The notes: generated by a model not told the origin, from the letters alone. Counted from the first letter of the stretch, positions 18,399-26,546 are shown. The stretch: 64,000 bases of DNA from Flavobacterium taihuense (GCF_019351435.1 NZ_JAHWYN010000003.1:367805-431804), one strand, 5' to 3'. Program-made: numbers and translations.

Positions 18399-19130
18399 TT
18401 ATGATTGTGCCGAAAAATCCTTTTCGAGCTTGGTTGCTTTTGGAAACAAAATATTATTTTCCAAATGGATGTGTTTGTGTAAATCCTCTTCAAATTCCTG
18501 TAGCATCGCAAATGTTACTTTATAGGTGTTACATCCATCAGCTGGTGTTATGTAATTGTTGCTTAATTTCGCTATTTTTCTGAAACGTTCCCCTTCCGCA
18601 TCGTGTTCGTGCATCATCATGGCAATCGGATTCTCTACCGTTCCAAAATAAGGTTGCTCAATCAATTCGTCCGAAATTGTAGCATGAACCATTTTTTTGA
18701 TAAAAGGAAATAAAATCAATTCTTCTTTTTTCATGTGTTGCGCTAATTCTCCTGCACAACCTTTGAAGAGTTCATTTATCTCTAATAATTCAGGATGGTT
18801 CGCTCCATGTACTCTACTTAATTTGTCTAAAAATTGAAGTAGAATTGGTGTTTTTTCTTCTACATAACGGTGATGTGTTTTCTCAATATAATCGGCTAAT
18901 AAATCGATTGGCCATGTATTAAAATCAATTCCAGAATCGCTTTTTGAGGATAAAACTGTTTGAATTTCTTGTAATAAATCATCAGGATTTACTTGTTTTT
19001 TATGGCAAGCTTCCTCGATACTTCTGTTGCCATTACAGCAAAAATCAATGCCATATTTCGAAAATAAAGCCGCTGTTCTAAAGTCTTTTGCTACATATTC
19101 ACCTATCGTAATTTTCTCTAAAGTTTCCAT
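18399..19130 (-). CDS. ric: Iron-sulfur cluster repair di-iron protein (RIC/ScdA/YtfE)
   Basis: This protein repairs Fe-S clusters damaged by nitric oxide or peroxide. The 243-residue sequence has the ScdA N-terminal domain with the DFCCNG motif (residues 29-34), then a hemerythrin-like four-helix bundle whose His/Glu ligands are visible in HHRYVEEK, HGANHPE, HMKKEE, MMHEHDAEGE and HIHLENNILFP. YtfE is a conserved NsrR target in many bacteria. Here the palindrome shared with norC and nirK overlaps its promoter, consistent with repression by the Rrf2 protein encoded downstream. First gene of the leftward string. Confidence 0.95.
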   Translation of the reverse strand: METLEKITIGEYVAKDFRTAALFSKYGIDFCCNGNRSIEEACHKKQVNPDDLLQEIQTVLSSKSDSGIDFNTWPIDLLADYIEKTHHRYVEEKTPILLQFLDKLSRVHGANHPELLEINELFKGCAGELAQHMKKEELILFPFIKKMVHATISDELIEQPYFGTVENPIAMMMHEHDAEGERFRKIAKLSNNYITPADGCNTYKVTFAMLQEFEEDLHKHIHLENNILFPKATKLEKDFSAQS

Positions 19131-19162
19131 TTTGTCGTTTTTTATAATTAAAGTTTAGAGTA

Positions 19163-19193
19163 CAAAAGTAGGTAACATTTAAATAAAAGACAA
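19163..19193 (-). promoter_or_regulatory. Promoter of ric (minus strand)
   Basis: On the minus strand TTG (19193-19191), 20 bp, then TACTTTTG (19170-19163), matching the Bacteroidota sigma pattern. Transcription would start about 27 bp before the ric ATG. The -33 TTG lies inside the Rrf2-type palindrome. Confidence 0.6.
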
Positions 19194-19206
19194 ATTTATC
19201 TTTAAT
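19183..19206. promoter_or_regulatory. Rrf2/NsrR-like operator at ric
   Basis: Arms ATAAAAGACA and TATCTTTAAT around AATT; 8 of 10 positions pair. It overlaps the -33 element of the ric promoter, a position suited to repression. The same motif recurs at 19462, 19498 and 26495. Confidence 0.6.
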
Positions 19207-19313
19207 TAAGTATATTATTTTTTATTTGTGTAAATATTTGAAAACGAAAAGAATAAGATTTGGGAATCTTCTTTTTTTAACACTATAATTTTACGAATAT
19301 TTAAAAGAGTAGA

Positions 19314-19331
19314 ATATGATTTTTATCATAT
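19314..19331. promoter_or_regulatory. FNR-like palindrome between ric and norC
   Basis: Perfect 7-bp arms ATATGAT and ATCATAT around TTTT, containing TGAT-4-ATCA as in FNR/DNR sites. The site is far from both likely promoters (about 165 bp from the ric start site). A weak -7 box on the norC side (TGAATTTG, 19372-19379) would place it near -62. Which gene it serves is unclear. Confidence 0.55.
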
Positions 19332-19461
19332 TTCACATACGACTTAAGAACATTTTGCTGTTGAAAACTTATGAATTTGTTTGTTTAAACGACTTGTGGA
19401 TGTATAATAAAGGAAGGACAATTGAAAAGTGTTTTTATTTGAAATAAATAGCACAAACTTA

Positions 19462-19485
19462 ATAAAAGATAAAAATATCTTTTAT
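19462..19485. promoter_or_regulatory. Rrf2/NsrR-like operator 1 at norC
   Basis: Perfect 10-bp arms ATAAAAGATA and TATCTTTTAT around AAAA. Its right edge overlaps the -7 box TATATTTG (19483-19490). It is the best copy of the motif in the window. Confidence 0.65.
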
Positions 19486-19490
19486 ATTTG
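19483..19490 (+). promoter_or_regulatory. -7 element of the norC promoter
   Basis: TATATTTG matches TAnnTTTG exactly and lies between the two operators, about 72 bp before the norC ATG. No TTG is seen at the expected -33 position, which suggests the promoter needs an activator. Confidence 0.5.
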
Positions 19491-19497
19491 CAGAGTA

Positions 19498-19521
19498 ATA
19501 AAGGACATGTTTGTCTTTTAT
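19498..19521. promoter_or_regulatory. Rrf2/NsrR-like operator 2 at norC
   Basis: Arms ATAAAGGACA and TGTCTTTTAT around TGTT, one mismatch. It lies just downstream of the -7 box, over the expected start of transcription, and is centred 36 bp from operator 1. Confidence 0.6.
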
Positions 19522-19561
19522 TTCGATTAGATATTTATTAATTAACAAAAAACAGATTATT

Positions 19562-19996
19562 ATGCTTTCAAAATCACAAGCACGAGCATTTTTTCTGGGA
19601 GGAACATTGGTCACCTTTTTAATTTTTATAGGATTGACTGTTTATTCTTTTATGCCCAGAAATGATCAAACCAACTACAAGGCGATTGACAAACAAGTAG
19701 TGAGAGGAAAAGAAATTTGGGAACACAACAACTGCATGGGTTGCCACACCATTTTGGGAGAAGGAGGCTATTATGCTCCGGAACTGACAAAAGTTATCGA
19801 TCGCAGAGGAGAAGGCTATGTCAAGGCAGTATTGATGTCACCAGTACCCTGGGCGCCAAATGGACGAAAAATGGTTGTTTATAATATGAATGAGCAAGAT
19901 GCCGATGCAGTGGTAGCCTATTTTAAATGGATCGGACAAATAGATCTGAATGGGTTTGACCGTATTGTTTCTCCTTTAGCTAAAGAAAATAATTAA
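19562..19996 (+). CDS. norC: Nitric oxide reductase cytochrome c subunit
   Basis: NorC passes electrons to NorB for reduction of NO to N2O. The 144-residue protein has one N-terminal membrane helix (residues 9-28, FFLGGTLVTFLIFIGLTVYS) and a periplasmic cytochrome c domain with CMGCH at residues 58-62 and a later methionine ligand candidate in the GRKMVVYNM region. I chose ATG 19562; a longer TTG frame starts inside an operator. norB follows after 11 bp. Confidence 0.93.
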   Translation: MLSKSQARAFFLGGTLVTFLIFIGLTVYSFMPRNDQTNYKAIDKQVVRGKEIWEHNNCMGCHTILGEGGYYAPELTKVIDRRGEGYVKAVLMSPVPWAPNGRKMVVYNMNEQDADAVVAYFKWIGQIDLNGFDRIVSPLAKENN

Positions 19997-20007
19997 TATA
20001 AATTGAT

Positions 20008-21342
20008 ATGAAATATAAATCACAAAAAGTAGCCTATTGGTTTTTTGCACTGTGCATGTTGTTGTTCTCTCTGCAAATTGTCTATGGTTTTATCATGGGC
20101 TTTGACCGAATAGGTATTCAAGCATTGCACGATGTTATCCCTTTTAATGTTGCCCGAGCGGTGCATACCAATTTATTGGTGGTGTGGTTGCTAACTGGTT
20201 TTATGGGAGCAGCGTATTACATCATCCCCGAAGAAGCGCAACGCGAATTGATAAGCGTAAAATGGGCTTATGTGCAATTAATTTCCCTTGCCGTTGTTGG
20301 GGTTGTAGCCATTGTAGGCTTCCACTTCAACCATTGGGAAGGCAGAAAGTTTCTTGAAATTCCGAGAGAACTGGATTTTCTGGTAGTTATTAATGTATTG
20401 CTTTTCCTAGGGTTGATTTTAGGAACACTTTATAAAGGAAAACGCAGAACCACAACAGCATTGGTATTGTCAATGGGATTGCTGTTTGCTGCCTTATTGT
20501 ATCTACCGGGAATGATTTGGTTTGATAGCCAAGTGATGGATTCATTCTTCCGTTGGTGGGTAGTTCACTTGTGGGTTGAAGGTGTTTGGGAGCTAATTAT
20601 GGGAGGTATTCTTTCGTATTTATTAATCAAATTAACGGGTGTCGATAGAGAAGTGATCGAGAAATGGCTATACGTAATTGTTGGGCTAACTTTCCTTTCG
20701 GGAGTTTTAGGAACCGGGCATCATTATTATTATATAGGAGTAAACAAAATTTGGTTAATCGTAGGCGGTATTTTTTCTGCATTGGAACCATTGGCATTCT
20801 TGGCAATGGCATTGTTTGCCGTGAATATGTACCGAAAAGGCGAAAAAAGCCATCCCAATAAAATTGCATTATTCTGGACCATTGGTTCTTCTATAGTTTC
20901 TTTCGTAGGAGCAGGGTTATTGGGGTTTGCTCACACTTTACCACAAACTAATTTGTATACTCACGGAACTTTGGTAACGGCTATGCATGGCCATTATGCC
21001 TTTTGGGGTGCTTATGCGATGATTGTTTTGGCAATAATTAGCTATGCTTTGCCAAATTTAACAGGCCGAAAAAGATACCAGAGCGCAACAGGAATGGCTG
21101 CTTTTTGGTTGTCCAATATCGGGATGTTGGGAATGACAGTTGCTTTTGGAGTAGCGGGAGTGGTACAAGTGTATTTGGAACGAAAAATGAAAATGGAATT
21201 TATGGTCGTGCAAAACGAAATCAGTATTCACTTTGTAGTATTGTTGATTTGCGCAACGATGTTCGCCACAGGAATAGGTCTGTTTATATTTGATTTCTTT
21301 AAATATGGCCGACCAACTGATGAAGCTTTAGAAATAAAATAA
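20008..21342 (+). CDS. norB: Nitric oxide reductase catalytic subunit
   Basis: Cytochrome-c-dependent NorB, a heme-copper oxidase relative with a heme b3/non-heme iron site. The 444-residue protein has twelve helices, which fits short-chain cNOR and is much shorter than the quinol-dependent qNOR. Visible family features are the first heme histidine in ARAVHTN (about residue 53), the Glu-rich VHLWVEGVWELIMGG segment near 187-200, the HH pair in GTGHHYYYIG near 240, and HGTLVTAMHGHYAFWGAY near 314-330 with heme histidines. It pairs with the adjacent norC. Confidence 0.95.
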   Translation: MKYKSQKVAYWFFALCMLLFSLQIVYGFIMGFDRIGIQALHDVIPFNVARAVHTNLLVVWLLTGFMGAAYYIIPEEAQRELISVKWAYVQLISLAVVGVVAIVGFHFNHWEGRKFLEIPRELDFLVVINVLLFLGLILGTLYKGKRRTTTALVLSMGLLFAALLYLPGMIWFDSQVMDSFFRWWVVHLWVEGVWELIMGGILSYLLIKLTGVDREVIEKWLYVIVGLTFLSGVLGTGHHYYYIGVNKIWLIVGGIFSALEPLAFLAMALFAVNMYRKGEKSHPNKIALFWTIGSSIVSFVGAGLLGFAHTLPQTNLYTHGTLVTAMHGHYAFWGAYAMIVLAIISYALPNLTGRKRYQSATGMAAFWLSNIGMLGMTVAFGVAGVVQVYLERKMKMEFMVVQNEISIHFVVLLICATMFATGIGLFIFDFFKYGRPTDEALEIK

Positions 21343-21365
21343 CTTACTAATTCAGCCTTTTTTTT

Positions 21366-21438
21366 AACCGAAGCGTTTTGACAAAAGTTTTTGAATTTCC
21401 ATTTCCATAAAAACGATTGTTTTACGTTTCGGTTTTTT
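21366..21438 (+). terminator. Stem-loop between norB and norQ
   Basis: AACCGAAGCG (21366-21375) pairs with CGTTTCGGTT (21425-21434), one mismatch, followed by T's. It could be an internal attenuator lowering expression of norQ/norD relative to norCB, or another dispersed repeat. Confidence 0.45.
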
Positions 21439-21457
21439 CAAAAAAAAACCAAAAAAT

Positions 21458-22249
21458 ATGTTAGTAGATACTTTAATACCCACACCTTATTACCACACCG
21501 TAGGCAAAGAAGTAGAAGTCTTTGAACATTCCTATAAAAATAAAATTCCTTTTTTACTGAAAGGCCCAACTGGAACAGGGAAATCTCGTTTCGTTGAATA
21601 TATGGCGCATCAATTGGATAAAAAACTCATTACTATCAGTTGTCATGAAGAAACTTCTTCAACCGATTTAATTGGGCGATTCATTATCAAAGGAGCCGAA
21701 ACGGTTTGGCTAGATGGTCCTTTGACCACTGCTGTAAAAGAAGGGGCGATTATTTATTTGGATGAGGTTGCTGAAGCCCGTCCCGATGTAATTGTGGCGA
21801 TTCATTCCCTAACCGATCACCGTCGTGTACTTTTTATAGACAAATTGGGAGAAACCATTAAAGCGCACGATGATTTTATGCTAGTAGCTTCTTTTAATCC
21901 CGGTTATCAAAGAGGATTCAAAGAACTAAAACCATCCACACGTCAGCGATTTATTGCAGTTTCCTTTGATTATCCAGAGCCGAAAATTGAAACTAAAATT
22001 TTGGTTAGCGAAACCAATATTGATAATGATACCGCCAAGAAACTAGTTGCCATCGGTAACAAAATTAGAAATTTAACTGAATTAGGTTTGACTGAAACCG
22101 TTTCAACACGATTGTTGGTCGATGCCGCAAAAATCATCCACAGCGGATTACCAAAACGATTGGCCGTTCACGTGGCCGTTGTAGAACCGCTGACAGATGA
22201 TTTGCAAACATTGGAAGCACTGAAAGATTTGTGCAATTTGATGATTTAA
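21458..22249 (+). CDS. norQ: NorQ/CbbQ-type AAA+ ATPase
   Basis: A MoxR-class chaperone ATPase that, with NorD, activates nitric oxide reductase by inserting the non-heme iron. The 263-residue protein has Walker A GPTGTGKS (residues 38-45), Walker B IIYLDEVAEA near 101, a sensor 1 asparagine in ASFNPGY, and the CbbQ C-terminal part. The length is typical. It lies directly behind norB and before norD. Confidence 0.92.
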   Translation: MLVDTLIPTPYYHTVGKEVEVFEHSYKNKIPFLLKGPTGTGKSRFVEYMAHQLDKKLITISCHEETSSTDLIGRFIIKGAETVWLDGPLTTAVKEGAIIYLDEVAEARPDVIVAIHSLTDHRRVLFIDKLGETIKAHDDFMLVASFNPGYQRGFKELKPSTRQRFIAVSFDYPEPKIETKILVSETNIDNDTAKKLVAIGNKIRNLTELGLTETVSTRLLVDAAKIIHSGLPKRLAVHVAVVEPLTDDLQTLEALKDLCNLMI

Positions 22250-22268
22250 GAAAAAAGGTATCAGTTGT

Positions 22269-22328
22269 CAGTTTGCAGTTATCAGTTGGCACTGAGACTG
22301 AAATCTGAAATCTGAAAACTGCAAACTG
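22269..22328. repeat. Dispersed inverted repeat, CAGTTTGCAGTT family
   Basis: Perfect 12-bp arms (22269-22280 and 22317-22328) in the norQ-norD spacer. The flanks repeat the same words (ATCAGTTG, TGAAATCTGAAATC). Fragments related to this element appear at 4820-4860, 25321-25345 and 25550-25590. Confidence 0.7.
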
Positions 22329-22335
22329 AAAAATT

Positions 22336-24111
22336 ATGGGTTTCGAGATAGATGAATACTTAGTTGGGAAGTTTTTCAAGCATTTAAAAAGCAGAAAAAA
22401 AACAAATCCCGAAACTGAAGCCAGAACAGTAACGCTTGCTGAGATAAAATCCCGCTTGACCATTATGGCTCGTGCTTTGACAGGAAATCCAATCGAAATA
22501 TTTCCTGCCGAAAGGGAAGGAGGTTATAAAAACAATAATTTTTTTCTCCCAATCTCGTTTGCTGAATTCCCTACGCTGGAAGAGAATCTTACTTTTTATC
22601 ATTTTAGAATGTTGTACCTAACCGTGCAACAGCGATTAAATTACAATTGGACAGCCGAAGAAATCGAACCAGAGTTGTCCCTTTCACAACAAAAAGCATT
22701 GGAAACATCCGATGCGGTTCTTACCATTTTGTTTAAAGAATTTTCAATCGATGAACAGTTTTTGGTGAATGCCAAGAATCATTTTATCCAAGAAGCCGAT
22801 GCTAAAAAGGAACCCGACTTTTCTTGGCTATTTGGTAAATGGATGAAAAATGAAGTGGAAACAGGCAAAGAAGATGTACTTCAAAATTTTTCGGATAAGA
22901 CAAAAAAACCAAATGAGATTCAGCCTTTGACTACGCTCAAAGCTAAAGCGGTTGAGGAAGTCATCACGGTAGAACTCGATAAAAAACAGCAAGAAGATTA
23001 TGTAATGCTACATAATTTTGAAAAAGTGGAAACTGCAGAAGAATTCAACGGAAACTGGCGTGATTTTGATGGTTCGGATGAACTCGAAGATCATCAGGAT
23101 GCTTTGGAAGAGTTGAATATGAAATACACCGTTCGCGTTGATGATACCTCGCATTCTGTTTATCAGGCAGATTTTATAGAAAACACAACTATTTCCGAAA
23201 GTGCTTCCGTGGACGCAAAAGGATTTCATCATTCCTATAATGAATGGGATTTTAGTAAAAACTGTTACAAAGAAAATTTTTGTAAAGTATATCCAAAATC
23301 ACAGTTAAAAACGGATAGCGATTATTACAAAAAGACATTGGTAAAGAATGCTTCTACTTTAATGGGCTTGCGCAAAATGTTGACCAATGTCAATAACAAA
23401 ATGCAACAGCAAAAACGTCAAACGCAGGGAGATGAATTTGATATTGACGCCATCACCGATTTGTATGTTGATGTGCATTCTCGAAGAACGCCTTCGGATA
23501 AAATCTATGTTTCAAATCGAAAAAAAGAAAAGGATTTGTCGATTCTGATTCTATTAGATATAAGCCTTTCCAGTGACGGATACGCCGCTGGAAACAGGGT
23601 GATTGATGTGGAGAAGGAAGTTTCAATTTTGTTTGGAGAGATTTTAAATGAATTCAATATTGATTTTTCGATAGACAGTTTTTACTCCAAAACCAGAAAT
23701 TATTCGACTTACCTGACCGTGAAAGATTTTGATGAAAATTGGAATGTTGCCAAACATAAAGTGGGAGCTGTAGAACCAAGCGGTTATACCCGAATAGGAG
23801 CCGCTTTGCGACACGCAGGAGCTCGCCTCGACAAACGAAGCACAAAAAACAAATGGGTAATCCTGATTTCTGACGGTAAACCTAATGATTATGATAAATA
23901 CGAAGGCAAATATGGAATCAATGACGTAAAACAAGCCCTTCGAGAACTCAATTCGAAAAATATAAATTCCTACGCATTAGCTATTGAAGCTGAAGCCAAA
24001 TATTATTTGCCACAAATGTTTGGCCAAAATCACTATCAAATTTTAACGACTCCTGTCGAGCTGTTGCAATCTTTAGTGAAATTATATGAAAAGATAAAAC
24101 ACCAAAAATAA
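22336..24111 (+). CDS. norD: NorD, VWA-domain activator of nitric oxide reductase
   Basis: A 591-residue protein with a helical N-terminal half and a C-terminal von Willebrand A domain (about residues 395-590). The MIDAS motif is visible as LLDISLSSDG, with the later threonine in PSGYTRIGAALRHAGA and the aspartate in LISDGKPNDYD. NorD works with the NorQ ATPase to mature NorB. The charged middle part (residues 190-270) is variable in the family. Length and gene order norCBQD are as expected. Confidence 0.92.
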   Translation: MGFEIDEYLVGKFFKHLKSRKKTNPETEARTVTLAEIKSRLTIMARALTGNPIEIFPAEREGGYKNNNFFLPISFAEFPTLEENLTFYHFRMLYLTVQQRLNYNWTAEEIEPELSLSQQKALETSDAVLTILFKEFSIDEQFLVNAKNHFIQEADAKKEPDFSWLFGKWMKNEVETGKEDVLQNFSDKTKKPNEIQPLTTLKAKAVEEVITVELDKKQQEDYVMLHNFEKVETAEEFNGNWRDFDGSDELEDHQDALEELNMKYTVRVDDTSHSVYQADFIENTTISESASVDAKGFHHSYNEWDFSKNCYKENFCKVYPKSQLKTDSDYYKKTLVKNASTLMGLRKMLTNVNNKMQQQKRQTQGDEFDIDAITDLYVDVHSRRTPSDKIYVSNRKKEKDLSILILLDISLSSDGYAAGNRVIDVEKEVSILFGEILNEFNIDFSIDSFYSKTRNYSTYLTVKDFDENWNVAKHKVGAVEPSGYTRIGAALRHAGARLDKRSTKNKWVILISDGKPNDYDKYEGKYGINDVKQALRELNSKNINSYALAIEAEAKYYLPQMFGQNHYQILTTPVELLQSLVKLYEKIKHQK

Positions 24112-24136
24112 GAATACAATAACCATTTTTTTGTTG

Positions 24137-24310
24137 AACCATTAAGAAATTAAGAAAGATTAAGTTATGAAAATAGAATCTTGAAGCGTAAATATTTTAA
24201 ACATATAAGAAATATTAGTCCATATAAGTTAAACTTAAAAAGCTTTTATGACTTATATGGTTATAAAAAACATCCCCATAAAGCTTAATTTTCTTAATTT
24301 TTTAATGGTT
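24137..24310. repeat. Nested dispersed inverted repeats, AACCATTAAG and CCATATAAGT families
   Basis: Outer 18-bp arms at 24137-24154 and 24293-24310 (one mismatch) belong to the family seen at 5423-5484. Inside them is a second pair, CCATATAAGT near 24220 and ACTTATATGG near 24250. This fills most of the 236-bp gap before the hemerythrin/PAS gene. Confidence 0.75.
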
Positions 24311-24347
24311 AAAAAAAATCCTTTAATGGTTTTAAAATTTAATTGAA

Positions 24348-25313
24348 ATGACAGAAACAGTTCATACACCAGAATTACAAGAAGGTCATCCAGTTTGGAT
24401 TTACTTTCAGGAAAAAGAATTAATAACTTCCCTTTTGGAAGAAATTGTAGCTGTAAATCCTTCAAGAGATTTACCAAAATACACCAACATATTCCATCAA
24501 TTGCTTACGATTGAAAAGCGTTTTGCCCGCAAAGAAAATCAGCTTTTTCCTTTTTTGGAAAAAAAAGGTTGGGTAGGACCTTCACAGGGAATGTGGTCGT
24601 TTCATGATAATTTGAGAGAGCAATTTCGTTTGATTCAATATTATCTCAAAATGAATAACCCCGAAAGAATTGAAACCAATACTCCTTTTCTGGTAGATGG
24701 AATTTATCGATTGATGGGAGTCGAAGAAAACGTCTTGTTCCCAAACGCATTGGACATCCTTACCGAAAGTGATTGGATCGAAATGCGTAAAGGCGAGGAA
24801 GAAATTGGCTGGATGTTATTGCAAACCCCACCGCCTTTTCCAATAGTGGAATATGTGCATCCGAGCGAAGATTTTACCATCAGGGAAATGCCTTTTTCGT
24901 TGGAAAATACTTCGCATTTTGATGAAGGATATATGACAGTGGAGCAAGTGAATTTGCTTTTCAGAACGATGCCGTTGGATTTGACTTATGTTGACGAAAA
25001 TGATAAAGTAATTTTCTACAACAGGGGCGAAGAGCGCGTATTTCCTAGAAGTGCCGGAATCATTGGCCGTGAAGTGAAGTTTTGCCATCCTCCAAAAAGC
25101 GTGGGAACGGTTCTAAAAATCCTTGATGAATTCAGAAAAGGAACTCAGAATGAATCATCGTTTTGGATTAATTATAAAGACCGATTGATTTATATCCGCT
25201 ATTTCGCCGTAAGGGATGCCAATAAAAATTACAAAGGCGTAATCGAAATGTCTCAGGATATTACAGATATCAAGAAAATTGAGGGAGAAAAAAGGTTGTT
25301 GGATTGGGAGTAA
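24348..25313 (+). CDS. Hemerythrin-like plus PAS domain protein (DUF438-like)
   Basis: A 321-residue cytoplasmic protein. Residues 1-150 look like a hemerythrin-type helical bundle (HPVWIYFQEKE, NIFHQLLTIEKRFARKENQLFP, WSFHDNLREQF, GVEENVLFPNAL) with histidine and acidic residues that can hold a di-iron site. Residues 200-310 form a PAS domain ending DITDIKK. This matches DUF438-like proteins, proposed as NO, oxygen or redox sensors. No DNA-binding or kinase domain is present, so its output is unclear. It lies inside the nor gene string. Confidence 0.8.
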   Translation: MTETVHTPELQEGHPVWIYFQEKELITSLLEEIVAVNPSRDLPKYTNIFHQLLTIEKRFARKENQLFPFLEKKGWVGPSQGMWSFHDNLREQFRLIQYYLKMNNPERIETNTPFLVDGIYRLMGVEENVLFPNALDILTESDWIEMRKGEEEIGWMLLQTPPPFPIVEYVHPSEDFTIREMPFSLENTSHFDEGYMTVEQVNLLFRTMPLDLTYVDENDKVIFYNRGEERVFPRSAGIIGREVKFCHPPKSVGTVLKILDEFRKGTQNESSFWINYKDRLIYIRYFAVRDANKNYKGVIEMSQDITDIKKIEGEKRLLDWE

Positions 25314-25592
25314 AAAAGAATTAAGGTTGCAGATTTCAGAATTTAGAGCGATAAGAAAAGACTTTTTAGGTACTATGTTTCCTGCTTTTCGTTATAATCT
25401 TTTATGCCGAACCCCGGCACAAGAGGACTTACACTGCGAACGAAGTTCACTGAACTCCAATAAAAATAAAAGTATAGTGAAGTAATCAGGGCTAAAAGGA
25501 AAGATTTTGCTTTTTTGCAATTATTAAAAAAGAAGAAATAATTAACTCCAGTTTTCAATATCTAAAATCTGCAATATAAAATCTAAAATAAA
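25314..25592. repeat. Spacer filled with dispersed repeat sequence
   Basis: The 279-bp spacer has no gene. Within it, TTTTATGCCGAACCCCGGCA and GAACGAAGTTCACTGAACTCC near 25400-25460 are GC-richer, hairpin-forming segments like Flavobacterium interspersed repeats. The ends carry TTGCAGATTTCAGAAT and ATCTAAAATCTGCAAT words, related to the 22269 element. Confidence 0.5.
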
Positions 25593-26174
25593 ATGGACAC
25601 TCTAAAAATAAATTGCAAAAGCATTTATTATCCGCCGGGGGGAATCCTTATGTGGATTATCATTTTTCTCGAACTAATTACTTTCGGAATGGCATTAGTT
25701 GCGTTTGTGTATTACGGAATTGAAAATGCTACTGTTTTTCACCAATCCAGATTGGAATTGAATACCGCTTTCGGAGCAACAAATACTATTTTTTTATTGA
25801 CTAGCGGTTTTTTTATGGCCAATGCAGTGCATTTGTTTAAGAAAAATGAAGTTCAAAAATCGTCGGTATTCTTTAAGTTGGCTATGCTAGGTGGATTTTT
25901 ATTCTTGGCACTCAAAAGTGTAGAATATTACCATAAAATAGAAGGTGGAATTTCATTGGACACCAATATGTTTTACACTTTTTATTGGCTGTTAACAGGA
26001 TTTCACGTCATTCACGTGATTATGGGATTGGTGATTTTGGCTTGGACAAATTACGGAATGAAAAAGAAAAATTCAGATACTACTATTGAAGACATTGAAG
26101 CCTGTGCTGCTTTTTGGCATATGTGCGATTTGATTTGGTTACTTTTATTTCCTACGCTTTATTTATTTTTTTAA
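25593..26174 (+). CDS. norE: NorE-type heme-copper oxidase subunit III-like protein
   Basis: A 193-residue protein with five helices, homologous to cytochrome oxidase subunit III (GGILMWIIIFLELITFGMAL at residues 14-33; TGFHVIHVIMGL near 146; FWHMCDLIWLLLFPTLYL at the end). In denitrifiers such a stand-alone gene next to nor is norE, an accessory needed for full NO reductase activity. There is no oxidase subunit I/II gene nearby, which supports that reading. Confidence 0.85.
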   Translation: MDTLKINCKSIYYPPGGILMWIIIFLELITFGMALVAFVYYGIENATVFHQSRLELNTAFGATNTIFLLTSGFFMANAVHLFKKNEVQKSSVFFKLAMLGGFLFLALKSVEYYHKIEGGISLDTNMFYTFYWLLTGFHVIHVIMGLVILAWTNYGMKKKNSDTTIEDIEACAAFWHMCDLIWLLLFPTLYLFF

Positions 26175-26176
26175 TA

Positions 26177-26419
26177 ATGAAAAAACCACTAAATTTAACA
26201 TTTGTTTTACTGATATTATTCACATTTACAACAGCTTATATTGCTGATGCATTTGCGGTTTCTACCTTTGTAGGCCCTTTGATTATGGTTCTGGCAGCTT
26301 TTAAATTTTTATTGGTCGCCTTCCAATTTATGGAATTAAAAAAAGCACATCTGTTTTGGAAAACCAGTATAATACTGACTTTAGTGTTGCTTTTAGTTTT
26401 GATTGTTGGTTTAAAATAA
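26177..26419 (+). CDS. norF: NorF-like small membrane protein (oxidase subunit IV type)
   Basis: An 80-residue protein with three helices (residues 7-24, 28-47, 57-78) and the FMELKKAHLFWK segment found in cytochrome oxidase subunit IV/NorF proteins. I chose ATG 26177, 2 bp after the norE stop; a longer frame overlaps norE. It is probably an accessory for NO reductase. Confidence 0.8.
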   Translation: MKKPLNLTFVLLILFTFTTAYIADAFAVSTFVGPLIMVLAAFKFLLVAFQFMELKKAHLFWKTSIILTLVLLLVLIVGLK

Positions 26420-26443
26420 AAACCTTAAATAAAAGTTAAAAAC

Positions 26444-26457
26444 ATGATATTTATCAT
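26444..26457. promoter_or_regulatory. FNR-like site before nirK
   Basis: ATGAT, ATTT, ATCAT: perfect 5-bp arms with the 4-bp spacer of FNR/DNR sites. A -7-like box (TAATTTTA, 26480-26487) would put the transcription start near 26492 and this site near -42, the class II activator position. Confidence 0.6.
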
Positions 26458-26494
26458 TATTTTTTTGAAAGTCATATTTTAATTTTACTTCACA

Positions 26495-26518
26495 ATAAAA
26501 GATAAAATTATCCTTAAT
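26495..26518. promoter_or_regulatory. Rrf2/NsrR-like operator at nirK
   Basis: Arms ATAAAAGATA and TATCCTTAAT around AAAT, two mismatches. It lies at the expected start of nirK transcription, 28 bp before the ATG, so a bound protein would block transcription. Confidence 0.6.
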
Positions 26519-26546
26519 ATAAAACCACTTTTTAAAAAGAACAATT

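Noticed and set aside
19511..19561. N-terminal extension of norC from TTG 19511
   Set aside because: It would start inside an operator palindrome and adds residues not fitting NorC; ATG 19562 is better.
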